Positions 8,857-17,838 of a DNA stretch of 64,000 bases are shown piece by piece. Position 1 is the first letter of the stretch, and the number at the start of each line of letters is the position of its first letter. This DNA is from Trichormus sp. M33_DOE_039. GTDB taxonomy: Bacteria > Cyanobacteriota > Cyanobacteriia > Cyanobacteriales > Nostocaceae. The DNA lies in contig DVDT01000027.1 of NCBI GenBank assembly GCA_015296085.1, positions 1 through 64,000 of the forward strand, given 5' to 3'. Under the pieces are notes generated by a model, which was given only the letters and a program-made list of their open reading frames with translations, was not told the DNA's origin and ran no database searches. The translations under genes were made by a program, and so were the position numbers.

Positions 8857-9645
8857 TTAAAACTCTAAACTAGGCCAGTCTGATTCCCGATAGTAACGGG
8901 TCATATCGTCAAATTTTCTGAGTTCTACGCGACGGATGGAAATTTCTGGCAGGTTAAACATCCATTTTTGATTTAACTCCGTCAGTGCATCGGCGAGTTT
9001 TAGGCGGTCTAAATCTGGTGAGATATCGCCGAAGTAGCCCAAGGTGACATGGGCTGTAAAGTGATAGTGTTGTTCAATTCCCAAGGCGATTAATTTGGGA
9101 TTTTGATAAATGGTGCGGCGAAACTTCAAAATCTGTTCGTAGCAGCTTTCGTCTTTGGGTACTAGACATACACCTATAGCTCTAGGCATCATGACTATTC
9201 CTAGCACTTGCCACGCGATCGCCTGACTTGCTTGTGTCAGGGATTCTTGATACTGTTGAAATGTTTCGGCAATACAAGCATGTAATTGTTGTTCAAATTC
9301 AGGATTTTTCTCGCAAGCATCTCGATAAGCACTGTCCCAAATTAAATCTGCTAAGGTTAAGTGGAAACTCTCAGCAGGTAAAGGCACAATCAAATTTTGA
9401 TTGCTAGGTAATTGCAAAATCTCCTGTTGATACCCTTGTAAGGTAGCGTAGAAAGCAGAGTTTTCCGAGTCTTCTGTCGCCGGTGGAGTAATCAGGGTGT
9501 AACCAGGAAAAGGTACTGCGACTCTAGATTCACCAGATGGCTGAAACTTATAAGATTCTTGAATATTCTGCACTTGAGATTTATAAGCTTCTGGTAGTGT
9601 CAGCCTTGCTACCCGATTCAGATAAGTTTGGTAGTTGTCGTCCAA
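8857..9645 (-). CDS. DUF1868-like 2H phosphoesterase (RNA ligase-like fold)
   Basis: A 262-residue protein with two H-x-T/S-type motifs, FHLTLADL near residue 97 and AHVTLGYF near 204. These are the signatures of the 2H phosphoesterase superfamily that includes LigT/2'-5' RNA ligases. The overall shape fits the DUF1868 group, whose members are predicted cyclic phosphodiesterases of unknown substrate. It is a monocistronic-looking gene convergent with the RDD gene. The fold call is good, the reaction is inferred. Confidence 0.75.
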   Translation of the reverse strand: MDDNYQTYLNRVARLTLPEAYKSQVQNIQESYKFQPSGESRVAVPFPGYTLITPPATEDSENSAFYATLQGYQQEILQLPSNQNLIVPLPAESFHLTLADLIWDSAYRDACEKNPEFEQQLHACIAETFQQYQESLTQASQAIAWQVLGIVMMPRAIGVCLVPKDESCYEQILKFRRTIYQNPKLIALGIEQHYHFTAHVTLGYFGDISPDLDRLKLADALTELNQKWMFNLPEISIRRVELRKFDDMTRYYRESDWPSLEF

Positions 9646-9715
9646 TCTTCGTTGCCTCGCGTTCTCACTTGATTGATTTTAGGGAAAATTTTAATTAAAT
9701 AGTAGGGGGCATTGG

Positions 9716-9836
9716 GAATTGGGGAGGCAGTGCGTTGGGGAGACACTGCGTTGGGGAGACACTGCGTTGGGCGGGCAATGCCCGACTTGTAGCAAGTGTC
9801 GTCGGGTTTCCTCCGTTGTAGCAACTGCCGTCATTG
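9716..9836. repeat. Interspersed repeat with tandem GACACTGCGTTGGG units
   Basis: Repeated AGACACTGCGTTGGGG units followed by an inverted segment (GGGCGGGCAATGCCCGAC) and CAACTGCCGTCATTGG. It sits just before holA and shares blocks with the inverted copy at 18797-18892. Confidence 0.65.
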
Positions 9837-9870
9837 GAGAGAATAACTGTTGACGGTTGATTGTTGACTA

Positions 9871-10860
9871 ATGACTATTTACTTTTACTGGGGCGAGGAT
9901 GATTTTGCAATAGAAAAGGCGGTGGCGACTTTGCGCGATCGCGTTCTCGATGCCATGTGGACTAGTTTTAACTATACTGCTTTCCTCCCAGATCAAAATG
10001 ATGCGGTGATTGCGGCTCTCAATCAAGTGATGACTCCCCCTTTTGGGACGGGGGGACGTTTGGTTTGGTTAATTAACACTACTGTTTGTCAGCAGTGTCC
10101 TGAAAATGTTTTGGCAGAATTAACGCGCACTTTACCAGTAATTCCTGAAAATTCCTATTTGTTACTCACTTCCTCCAATAAGCCAGACGAACGTCTCAAA
10201 TCCACAAAATTACTGAAACAATATGCCACTGAGTTCCGTGAGTTTCCCCTAATTCCTCCGTGGAAAACAGAGTTACTAATACAGGCTGTTAACCAAGCGG
10301 CGCAAACAGTAGGAGTTAAACTCACTGCTAAATCGGCGGAAGTTTTAGCGGAAGCTGTAGGTAATGATACAAGACTCCTTTACAATGAAATTGAAAAATT
10401 ACGTTTGTATGCGGGAGGTAGCAATCAACCTGTTGATGAGGATACTGTGACATTGTTGGTGCGAAATACTACTCAAAATAGCTTACAACTAGCCGCAGCG
10501 ATTAGAACAGGTGATACGGTGAAAGCTTTAACTGTTGTCGCTGATTTGGTGAATGCAGCTGAACCAGAGTTACGAATTATCGCTACGCTGGTGGGTCAAT
10601 TTCGGACTTGGTTATGGGTAAAGTTGATGCTGGAAAGCGGCGAACGCAATCCCCAGGCGATCGCTAAAGCGGCTGAAGTTGGTAATCCCAAGCGCATCTA
10701 CTTTCTACAACAAGAAGTCCAATCTCTATCTTTACGGCAACTCATTTCTTGTTTACCTCTACTACTAGAGTTGGAATTTATGTTTAAAAAAGGTTCTGGA
10801 GATATAACTGTACTGCAAACTAAAGTTATAGAACTATGCCAAGTATGTCAACGCCATTAA
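9871..10860 (+). CDS. holA: DNA polymerase III subunit delta
   Basis: A 329-residue protein with the HolA pattern. The start TIYFYWGEDDFAIEKAV matches the first strand and helix of the delta ATPase-like fold. The central region has the conserved ANDxRLLxxELEKL-type helix, here VGNDTRLLYNEIEKLRLYAG, and the C-terminal helical collar domain includes PELRIIATLVGQFRTW. Delta opens the sliding clamp during loading, working with the other clamp-loader subunits in chromosome replication. Length is normal. The gene starts close after a repeat and looks monocistronic. Confidence 0.9.
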   Translation: MTIYFYWGEDDFAIEKAVATLRDRVLDAMWTSFNYTAFLPDQNDAVIAALNQVMTPPFGTGGRLVWLINTTVCQQCPENVLAELTRTLPVIPENSYLLLTSSNKPDERLKSTKLLKQYATEFREFPLIPPWKTELLIQAVNQAAQTVGVKLTAKSAEVLAEAVGNDTRLLYNEIEKLRLYAGGSNQPVDEDTVTLLVRNTTQNSLQLAAAIRTGDTVKALTVVADLVNAAEPELRIIATLVGQFRTWLWVKLMLESGERNPQAIAKAAEVGNPKRIYFLQQEVQSLSLRQLISCLPLLLELEFMFKKGSGDITVLQTKVIELCQVCQRH

Positions 10861-11029
10861 CTTTAAATCTCCTACAGCAATCCTAAAGCATTAATTCAGA
10901 GCTAAACACCCAAGTTTCTCCTAAGTCTGACAAATCAAATAGGATTGATATAGGAGTGATCAAAGTTTTCTGGAACTTATTACTCCCCAAATAATTCAAA
11001 GTTATTGAAATATTCCTTGCCGTGGTTCT

Positions 11030-11512
11030 GTGTCAGATAATATGAAGTCTATTAATAATTGGTTTTTCCCAATGAGTATGCACAAGAGAATAACTCATAG
11101 CTTATTCTTGGGATTGATAACTACAACTACCTTGTTTGTGAGTACATTTAATGCAAAAGCTCATGCACAAAATCTCTCAGTTAATAATAATGATGTCATG
11201 AACTATGCTCAGGCTGTGTTAGCCATAGAGCCTGTACGTCAACAAGCTTTTGGGGAAATAAAAAAAATCATCGGCAGTGGAAATATTCCTAAAATAGTTT
11301 GTAATGAACCTAATAGTATGAATAGTTTACCTGGTAGGGCTAGAGATATCGCTATTAATTACTGCAAAGATTCTCAGGAAATTGTTGAAGGGAATGGATT
11401 GACTATTGAGCAATTCAATAGAATCACAATGGAAATTCCCAAAAATAATGGATTGAAAAAACGGGTTTATGACCAATTAATTCAACTCCAGCAGAGGAAA
11501 TCTCGTTCTTAG
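11030..11512 (+). CDS. Exported DUF4168 domain protein
   Basis: A small protein with an N-terminal signal peptide (hydrophobic LFLGLITTTTLFVSTF ending near AKAHA) and a DUF4168-like domain, which shows paired helices with NYAQAVLAIEPVRQQA and LTIEQFNRITMEI. It is predicted periplasmic. The reading frame opens with GTG at 11030, but ATG codons at 11042, 11072 and 11078 are all plausible; the last two give a signal peptide of normal length. DUF4168 proteins are common in cyanobacteria and lack an assigned role. It converges on chlB. Confidence 0.75.
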   Translation: MSDNMKSINNWFFPMSMHKRITHSLFLGLITTTTLFVSTFNAKAHAQNLSVNNNDVMNYAQAVLAIEPVRQQAFGEIKKIIGSGNIPKIVCNEPNSMNSLPGRARDIAINYCKDSQEIVEGNGLTIEQFNRITMEIPKNNGLKKRVYDQLIQLQQRKSRS

Positions 11513-11605
11513 TTAAGATTGGGGCTTGGGCATTGGGAATTGGGTATGGGCAATTATTTGCTTACGGACTTGCCGTTGCCAAATATAAGTCTCTAAGAAA
11601 TTATA

Positions 11606-11632
11606 TAGAGACGCAGCAGTGCTACGTCTCTA
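11606..11632. terminator. Hairpin between convergent genes
   Basis: TAGAGACG pairs with CGTCTCTA, and the inner AGCAG/GCT bases can extend the stem. Similar AGAGACG...CGTCTCT hairpins are common intergenic repeats in Nostoc. Lying between the ends of the DUF4168 gene and chlB, it could serve both strands. Confidence 0.5.
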
Positions 11633-11649
11633 CTATTGGCTCGTCTCTC

Positions 11650-13176
11650 CTATGCTCCTACAGCTTCCTTGGCAGCATACAGTACCTCAGCAGAGATATC
11701 TTTAAAGCCGCGATCGCGGGCAAATTTTTCGGTATTTCGTTTCACTTTACCACGCACAAAACCAGGAATTTTATTCAATTCTGCTAAACCATCTTTTGTC
11801 CAGTTGAGGTCAGATTCCGCAGAAATTCCTTTAGTAATAACTTCTTTAGTATCGTGTCCACCAAAAATTTCTAATAGATGATCTTCCATTCCTAAAGTGA
11901 AGGAATTGTAGATTAAATCTGTAATTTGATTTGTCCCTTCGTAACCCAAAAATGGTTTGTAGCCAATGGGAAAGTTTTGGACATGGATGGGTGCAGCAAT
12001 TACACCGCAAGGAATATCCAAACGCTTACCAACGTGTCGTTCCATTTGTGTACCGAAGATGGCGGAGGGTTCAACGCGAGCGATCGCATCCCCAATTTCG
12101 CCATGATCATCCGTAATCAGCACTTCGTCGCAATATTCGCTGACTTGTTCCCGAAACCAATCAGCATCATATTTACAGTATGTTCCCGCCCAGACGACAT
12201 GAATCCCCATTTCCCGTGACAAAATCTTGGTGATGGCGGCGGCGTGGGTGTTGTCACCAAATACCACAGCTTTTTTACCAGTCAAGTTTTGACAGTCGAT
12301 AGAACGAGAGAACCAAGCAGCCTGAGATACATACAGGGTTTGCTCGTTGATGTATTCTTCGTAATCAACGTTAGCACCTTGCTCGTTAATAATCTGCTGA
12401 ATTTTACGGATACATCTGGCGGTTTCTACCACACCCATCGGGTTGATGTCTACGTAAGGTGTACCAAACTCCGCTTGTAGATAATTAGCAGCCATCAAGC
12501 CTAGTTCTCGGTAAGGAACAAGATTAAACCAAGCTTTCGGTAAGTTCTTCAATTCATGGACTGAAGCACCTTCAGGAATAACGGCGTTGACCTCGATTCC
12601 CAAATCAGCCATCAGTCTTTTGAGTTCTGTACAGTCGTGGTTATGGTGGAAACCGAGAGTAGAAATCCCGATGATGTTAACTGAGGGCTTTTCGGTTTTG
12701 CTGGTGGGGAGTTCGCCTTTTTTACGGGCTTTCTCAATGTAGAATTGCACGATTTGGTGCAGAGTGCGATCGCTTGCTTGCAGTTCGTTGAAACGGTAGT
12801 GATTCACATCCGCTAACATCACGTCGCCTTTAGCTTCTATTTGCGCCCGTTCGACAAAGTTATGCAGGTCTTCTTGCAGAATACTAGAAGTGCAGGTGGG
12901 AGTTAACACAATTAAATCCGGGTGTTCCTCTGTGTCTTTGCGGGTGATGTTATCAACCACCTTTTCTTGAGAGCCACGCGCTAACACGTTGCGGTCAACT
13001 ACACTGGTTGTCACAGGGGTAAAGTCTCTTTCCCGCGATAGCATGGAGCGCATGACGTTAAAGTAGTCATCACCCAAAGGCGCGTGCATAATAGCATGAA
13101 CGTTTTTAAATGAGCTGGCAATTCGCAGAGTACCTATATGGGCTGGGCCTGCATACATCCAGTAAGCCAATTTCAT
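11650..13176 (-). CDS. chlB: Light-independent protochlorophyllide reductase subunit B
   Basis: A 508-residue ChlB of normal length. With ChlN it forms the NB catalytic component of dark-operative protochlorophyllide oxidoreductase, a nitrogenase-like enzyme that reduces ring D of protochlorophyllide using electrons from ChlL. The N-terminus ([19 protein letters not shown]) is diagnostic. Asp36, the unusual non-cysteine ligand of the [4Fe-4S] cluster known from the family, is present ([10 protein letters not shown]). Also visible are [14 protein letters not shown] and the C-terminal light-independent domain. ChlL and chlN are not adjacent, which is usual for chlB in this group. It allows chlorophyll synthesis in the dark, consistent with heterotrophic growth on sugars. 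Confidence 0.98.
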   Translation of the reverse strand: MKLAYWMYAGPAHIGTLRIASSFKNVHAIMHAPLGDDYFNVMRSMLSRERDFTPVTTSVVDRNVLARGSQEKVVDNITRKDTEEHPDLIVLTPTCTSSILQEDLHNFVERAQIEAKGDVMLADVNHYRFNELQASDRTLHQIVQFYIEKARKKGELPTSKTEKPSVNIIGISTLGFHHNHDCTELKRLMADLGIEVNAVIPEGASVHELKNLPKAWFNLVPYRELGLMAANYLQAEFGTPYVDINPMGVVETARCIRKIQQIINEQGANVDYEEYINEQTLYVSQAAWFSRSIDCQNLTGKKAVVFGDNTHAAAITKILSREMGIHVVWAGTYCKYDADWFREQVSEYCDEVLITDDHGEIGDAIARVEPSAIFGTQMERHVGKRLDIPCGVIAAPIHVQNFPIGYKPFLGYEGTNQITDLIYNSFTLGMEDHLLEIFGGHDTKEVITKGISAESDLNWTKDGLAELNKIPGFVRGKVKRNTEKFARDRGFKDISAEVLYAAKEAVGA

Positions 13177-13418
13177 TAATATGTTCTCCTTTGTAAATTT
13201 CAGTAAAAAGATTTCTTTCTTTTGCCTTTTTTGGATTGTCCCAAAACAAGAAGCGTTGATGAAGTGGGGTGTTTGGAGGTTATTCTGGTGTGGCGATCGC
13301 TCAAAACTACTTCCTGATTATGATTCAGGTTGCAGTTAAAACAACTTGATGCTTTTTAAATTACATGAATCTTAAAGTTCAGTAAATTTTGTTATCAATT
13401 GGGATGAATAAGTATTAA

Positions 13419-15890
13419 TTAATTTTTGTGCATGTAAATGGGCGCGGAGTAGTTATAAATAATTTTTTCTACTTGTTTGGGGGCTTTGATTTCAGTAAAT
13501 AATTGTATCGCTTGGTGAAAATGAAGTTGGCTTTTATCATGGTTAACTGTTGTTTGATAGGTTAAACCTAATTGAAAATAAGCTTCGGCTAGGTCATATT
13601 TAGCACCTATTTTTTCTAAAAGTTCGATTGCTTCCTGATGATGAGTTAGAGCTAAGTGAAAATCTGCTTGTTGACGATGAATTTCTGCTAAACTGTTCAA
13701 TGTTTTAGCTTTGACCTGCATATAGTGGCTAGCTTCGGCAAAAGTCAAAGCTTGATCAAAAATTTCTTTGGCTTTAGTAAAATCACCCAGGTTGATATAA
13801 GTTTGACCTAAGATTTGCATGAAATAAGCAAATCTACCAGTTTTGAGCAGTTTTTCATTGGTAATATTTTGATAAGCTACATCTGCCAACTCATAGGAAA
13901 CATCCAATAAGCCTAAATAGGAATTGACTAAAGCTAAACATACAGAAGCTTTGTCTGCCCAGCGATGATGCTCGGTATTTTGAGCTAGATAAATCACTTG
14001 TTGGAATAATTTTGCAGCTTCTTCTAATTCCCACAGATCTATTTTGTAAAGACCAATACTCAATAGTGAATCTACTTCTAACATTCTCAGATAGTAGACT
14101 TTATGTTTATTTTCTGGCTGAGGTACAAGGGATTTGAGGGCTTGTGTTGCTAGGTTGATTGTCTTTTCTTGACAGGCGATCGCTTGACTAATTTTCCCTG
14201 TAATCCAATATAAATCACCTAATATATTGTATAATTCGATAATATTTTGGTCAGTTTCAATATTATTTACTACTTGATTAATCGCAGTCAAAATTGGCTG
14301 AATTAATCCCATCCTATACAGGGTACTACCAAGAGGTAAAAATTGCTGCCATTGATTATGGCGACTTTTAAGGATGACTTTACCTGCTAACTCAAAAGCA
14401 TTAATTTCTATGTAGTGGTAGTATGCTTCCAATGCTTGCAAAGCATCTTTAAATGTAGCAATCTTGGTGACACTAGCCGTCCAAAATTCGGCGGCTTTGT
14501 GGTTCGTAATTTCCCACTCATCACTATTGCGTAAACGCGCGATCGCCTCGGCTCGAATTACCGGATGCAGCCAATATTCACCTTGCTCACATTCGATTAA
14601 AGAACGATTTCTGAGGGAAGCGATAATTTGACGATGTTCAGTTTTTGATACATCCCAAAGTAAATAAGATATTCCTGACGAGGGAATTTTAGAGATATCT
14701 TGATAACGATAACAACCCAAACGACAAAGCAGGCGATAAGCTTGGGGATCAAGGGCTTGCAGACGATTAATTTGGCTGACTGCTAAATTTTTTAAATCAG
14801 TGGCTGCTAAAGGATCAGCGTGATTTTCTTGCCAATATAGAGCCACATCACCACCAAAATCTTCTTGAATTGCACCGCAGATAATGCCCATTGCTTTGGC
14901 ATTACCGCCATAGGTACGATGTATTTGTTGCAAGGTGGGTGAGTCGATAGTTAAGCCACAACGATTAAAAAACGTCAGCCATGCACTTTGGTCTAAACTG
15001 GGAAGCCGATAGTGATGTATGTTGATTCCAGGTTCACACAGGCGATCGCGGCTAGTAATTAGCGTTACAGATTGCACCCGCACATCAGCCAAAACCCGCA
15101 ACAGTTCTACATAGCTGCGGTGAGGCGCAACCAATTTTCCTTGGTAATCTAATGCTGGTTCAAGATTATCAATTAATACCCCAACTCGCCGATTATGGAG
15201 TTGGCGTTTGAGTCGTCCCAACGTCACCCCAAACTCTACCCCTGGTTCTTCAGCAAAGTCTTGTTTTAACCACTCCTCTACAACCCGTTCCACCGCAGTG
15301 ATATTTTGGGTTTCCTTCGCCATTAAGAGTTCTAAAACCAAGTCAAAACCCTGATTTTGCAGATATTGCTGGGCGAGAGTAGTTTTACCTAACCCTCCCT
15401 CACCTTGAATGACAATTACTTTCGCGCCTTGATTTACCAAAGCATTGAGATGAGCGATCGCATCTTTTCGTCCGATAAAATTAGTGTCTTCTAGTATGGG
15501 GACAGTTCGCAAACCTAAGCCCCCTAGCCCCCCTTCTCTCTCAGGGAAGGGGGTAATTTTACTCCCCTCGCCTTGTAGGAGAGGGGTTGGGGGAGAGGTT
15601 AAATCAAAAGTATTGGATATAGCAGAAGTTTTCCTCAGAACCCGCTCCAAAGTAGAGCGACAATTACTTTTAGTAATCTTCTGTCGCAATACCTGCGAAA
15701 GTAACTTCCATAATCGTGAGCTAACATCCTTAACGTGTCCTTCCGTACAACCGTAAGCATGGGCGATATCTAAATATTTTCTACCCAACCAAACCTGCTG
15801 AAGAATCACTTTCTGCAAATCGCTTAACCGTTCCCCAGTTTGAACAGGAATTATGGTTTCTAACCATGCCAATGCTGCTTCAGCGTTCAT
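13419..15890 (-). CDS. STAND-type NTPase with N-terminal HTH-like domain and C-terminal TPRs
   Basis: An 823-residue signalling ATPase. Residues 1-85 form a helical domain (LAWLETIIPVQTGERLSDLQ, then YLDIAHAYGCTEGHVKDVSSRLWKLLS) that looks like the HTH-like domain found at the N-terminus of many cyanobacterial STAND proteins. The NB-ARC-like ATPase has Walker A GEGGLGKTT (163-171) and Walker B VGVLIDNLE (about 235). A winged-helix region ends near 480. From about 540 to 810 there are TPR-like repeats. Residues 97-127 are a repeat-derived linker. Such proteins act as nucleotide-controlled switches in signalling, and some are antiviral; the output here is not visible. The WD40 gene lies upstream on the same strand, with a 324-bp gap. 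Confidence 0.85.
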   Translation of the reverse strand: MNAEAALAWLETIIPVQTGERLSDLQKVILQQVWLGRKYLDIAHAYGCTEGHVKDVSSRLWKLLSQVLRQKITKSNCRSTLERVLRKTSAISNTFDLTSPPTPLLQGEGSKITPFPEREGGLGGLGLRTVPILEDTNFIGRKDAIAHLNALVNQGAKVIVIQGEGGLGKTTLAQQYLQNQGFDLVLELLMAKETQNITAVERVVEEWLKQDFAEEPGVEFGVTLGRLKRQLHNRRVGVLIDNLEPALDYQGKLVAPHRSYVELLRVLADVRVQSVTLITSRDRLCEPGINIHHYRLPSLDQSAWLTFFNRCGLTIDSPTLQQIHRTYGGNAKAMGIICGAIQEDFGGDVALYWQENHADPLAATDLKNLAVSQINRLQALDPQAYRLLCRLGCYRYQDISKIPSSGISYLLWDVSKTEHRQIIASLRNRSLIECEQGEYWLHPVIRAEAIARLRNSDEWEITNHKAAEFWTASVTKIATFKDALQALEAYYHYIEINAFELAGKVILKSRHNQWQQFLPLGSTLYRMGLIQPILTAINQVVNNIETDQNIIELYNILGDLYWITGKISQAIACQEKTINLATQALKSLVPQPENKHKVYYLRMLEVDSLLSIGLYKIDLWELEEAAKLFQQVIYLAQNTEHHRWADKASVCLALVNSYLGLLDVSYELADVAYQNITNEKLLKTGRFAYFMQILGQTYINLGDFTKAKEIFDQALTFAEASHYMQVKAKTLNSLAEIHRQQADFHLALTHHQEAIELLEKIGAKYDLAEAYFQLGLTYQTTVNHDKSQLHFHQAIQLFTEIKAPKQVEKIIYNYSAPIYMHKN
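15510..15602. repeat. Interspersed repeat inserted in frame in the STAND gene
   Basis: GC-rich inverted sequence (CCCCTAGCCCCCCTTCTCTC ... GGAGAGGGGTTGGGGGAGAGG) of the type usually seen between genes; a relative is at 53109-53179. Here it is read through as TSPPTPLLQGEGS and PFPEREGGLGG, lengthening the linker between the HTH-like and ATPase domains. Confidence 0.7.
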
Positions 15891-16041
15891 TTTGTAACGA
15901 TGAGGGTAGTTAGATTTTAGAACTATAGATTAATCTACAGTTTTTCTCCCCCAACTTTCGGATAAGTTTCTATGAATCCGACTTTTTACCCGACTTTTAC
16001 AAATTGACGAATCTTTTTGGATGCTAGCAATATTAATTTCG

Positions 16042-16136
16042 TTAACGAATTCACCTGAATCCAGGATTATACTTGAGAAAAATATCAGTTACCTTTTTGT
16101 TTTATTCATTTGCTTCATCTGTCATTAAAAAACCCT
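16042..16136 (-). pseudogene. Decayed copy of the 54-residue gene at 17525-17689
   Basis: The reverse strand reads TDEANE-stop-NKKVTDIFLKYNPGFR, matching TDAADEQDKKMTEIFLKYNPGLPFIR of the intact gene, with an in-frame TAA and a lost 5' half. Similarity continues past the stop codon to 16014. The WD40 gene lies between the two copies. Confidence 0.7.
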
Positions 16137-16214
16137 ATTTACTTTATCTCTAGAAGACTTCCAGCTTTGTAAATTGGCAAGGATCTGGTTGGTTGCAGTC
16201 CAACCACTTTTGAA

Positions 16215-17369
16215 TTAATGATCAAAATCAACGTTCCAGATTTTAATGATTTTGTTTCTACTTGCAGAAGCGAGAGTTTTACCATCTGCACTCCAATCTA
16301 CACTCAAGACAACGTCCGTATGACCATTCAAGGTTTTGATCAATTTACCTGTGTTTGCATCCCAGAGTTTGATAGTATTGTCTGCGCTACTAGAAGCAAG
16401 GGTTTTACCATCTGCACTCCACGACAGACTACCAACCGCATCACTATGTCCAGTCAAGGTTGTGATTAATTTGCCCGTGGTGATATTCCACAGTTGGATG
16501 GTTCGCTCTGTACTTGCAGAAGCGAGGGTTTTGCCATCTGGTTTCCAAGCCAAACCATAAACAGTTCCTTGATGTATGAGGGTTGTGATTAATTTACCCG
16601 TAGTTCTATCCCAGAGTTTGATAGTGCCGTCTCCACTCCCAGAAGCGAGGGTTTGGCTGTCTGGACTCCAAGCCACATTATAAACTTCTCCTGTATGCCC
16701 AGTCAGGGTTTTAATTAACTTACCGGTGTTTGCATCCCAAATTCGGATGGTTTCGTCCCAACTCCCAGAAGCGAGAGTTTTGCCGTCTGAACTCCAAGTT
16801 ACACTCCAGAACCCATCGCTACCGGTCAGGGTTTTGATTGGTTTCCCAGTGGTTACATTCCAGATAATTATTTCGTTCCCACTCACAGAAGCAAGAGTTT
16901 TGCTATCACGATTCCAAGCTACACCATTTACCTCATAGCGATGATTTAGGGTTTTGATTAATTTACCTGTCTTGATATCCCAGAGTTTGATAGTTTTGTC
17001 GAAACTAGCAGAAGCGAGAGTTTTGCCATCTGCACTCACCTCAACACCAACCACTCCATCGCTGTGTCCGGTCAAGGTTATCTGCTCTGGTTGTCGTGCA
17101 TCAGCTGTCGTCATAATTTGATGATTTGTTCTGAAACGTTCACCTTGTTTGAGTTTTCCTGCAAATTTGAAAGCAGATAATTCTGCTTCGCTGATTCTCT
17201 GCGTCGGAGATAGACTTATTTGTGCTGACACTGCGATCGCTTGTTTTGGTTTTGCAAGTCCCTGCGCTTGACAATTTGCTGTCACAGCCAGCACCGCCAA
17301 CCCAACTCCCGCAAAAATAGTTTTACTACGGTTAATTGACTGAAACAATCCTTGTAAATCTATAGACAT
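16215..17369 (-). CDS. WD40 repeat protein, seven-bladed propeller
   Basis: A 384-residue protein with seven WD40 repeats from about residue 95 to the end. Each has the pattern GH...V..V.WS.DGKTLASxSxDxTIKLWD..TGKLIKTL, enough for one closed beta-propeller. The N-terminus has a hydrophobic stretch (TIFAGVGLAVLAVTANCQA) that may be a signal peptide or membrane anchor, so the propeller may be periplasmic. The repeats are very alike, suggesting recent expansion. It serves as a scaffold; no partner is known. It is flanked by two copies of a small gene, one intact and one broken, and lies upstream of the STAND ATPase gene. Confidence 0.9.
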   Translation of the reverse strand: MSIDLQGLFQSINRSKTIFAGVGLAVLAVTANCQAQGLAKPKQAIAVSAQISLSPTQRISEAELSAFKFAGKLKQGERFRTNHQIMTTADARQPEQITLTGHSDGVVGVEVSADGKTLASASFDKTIKLWDIKTGKLIKTLNHRYEVNGVAWNRDSKTLASVSGNEIIIWNVTTGKPIKTLTGSDGFWSVTWSSDGKTLASGSWDETIRIWDANTGKLIKTLTGHTGEVYNVAWSPDSQTLASGSGDGTIKLWDRTTGKLITTLIHQGTVYGLAWKPDGKTLASASTERTIQLWNITTGKLITTLTGHSDAVGSLSWSADGKTLASSSADNTIKLWDANTGKLIKTLNGHTDVVLSVDWSADGKTLASASRNKIIKIWNVDFDH

Positions 17370-17524
17370 ATTTTAAAAAATAAGTAATTATTTATACTTT
17401 TAATTTTGGTTACAAAATTAATGGACTGTATCTGGTGACGCTCCTATATGCTTCTACAGTTCCCCAGAATATGTAAACGCCCAAACGGATAAAGCTTTTT
17501 TGATGCTAGTAATTATTAATTAAG

Positions 17525-17689
17525 TTAACGAATGAAAGGTAATCCAGGATTATACTTGAGGAAAATTTCAGTCATCTTTTTGTCTTGTTCATCTGCTGCA
17601 TCTGTGATTAAAAGCCCTTCATCATTGAGATAGCAGATTGTGAATTCTGTCATAAAATTTTCAACTTTAAGATCAGTTGTGAATTGCAT
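17525..17689 (-). CDS. Small acidic protein of unknown function (54 residues)
   Basis: An open frame of 54 codons starting at ATG 17689, reading MQFTTDLKVENF, MTEFTICYLNDEGLLITDAA and ending KYNPGLPFIR. I do not recognise a family. It is supported as a gene by a diverged second copy at 16042-16136 that keeps the same frame over the TDIFLKYNPG segment, and by the conservative amino acid changes there. A second ATG (17653) would give a 42-residue protein. It lies upstream of the WD40 gene on the same strand, so the two may be co-transcribed. Confidence 0.55.
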   Translation of the reverse strand: MQFTTDLKVENFMTEFTICYLNDEGLLITDAADEQDKKMTEIFLKYNPGLPFIR

Positions 17690-17838
17690 ATTTGTAACCT
17701 AAATTAACACAACAAATAAATCCCACTTTTTCGCCGACTTTAGCAACTACACAAAACAAAACTGCCGACTTTCACCGACTGACAAACACAGGTGCGATCG
17801 CTTAGGCTATTGGGCGTAGAGTTGAAAGTATAAAAAAT

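Noticed and set aside
9618-9824. Frame covering the repeat upstream of holA
   Set aside because: It is made of repeat sequence and overlaps the start of the 2H phosphoesterase gene.
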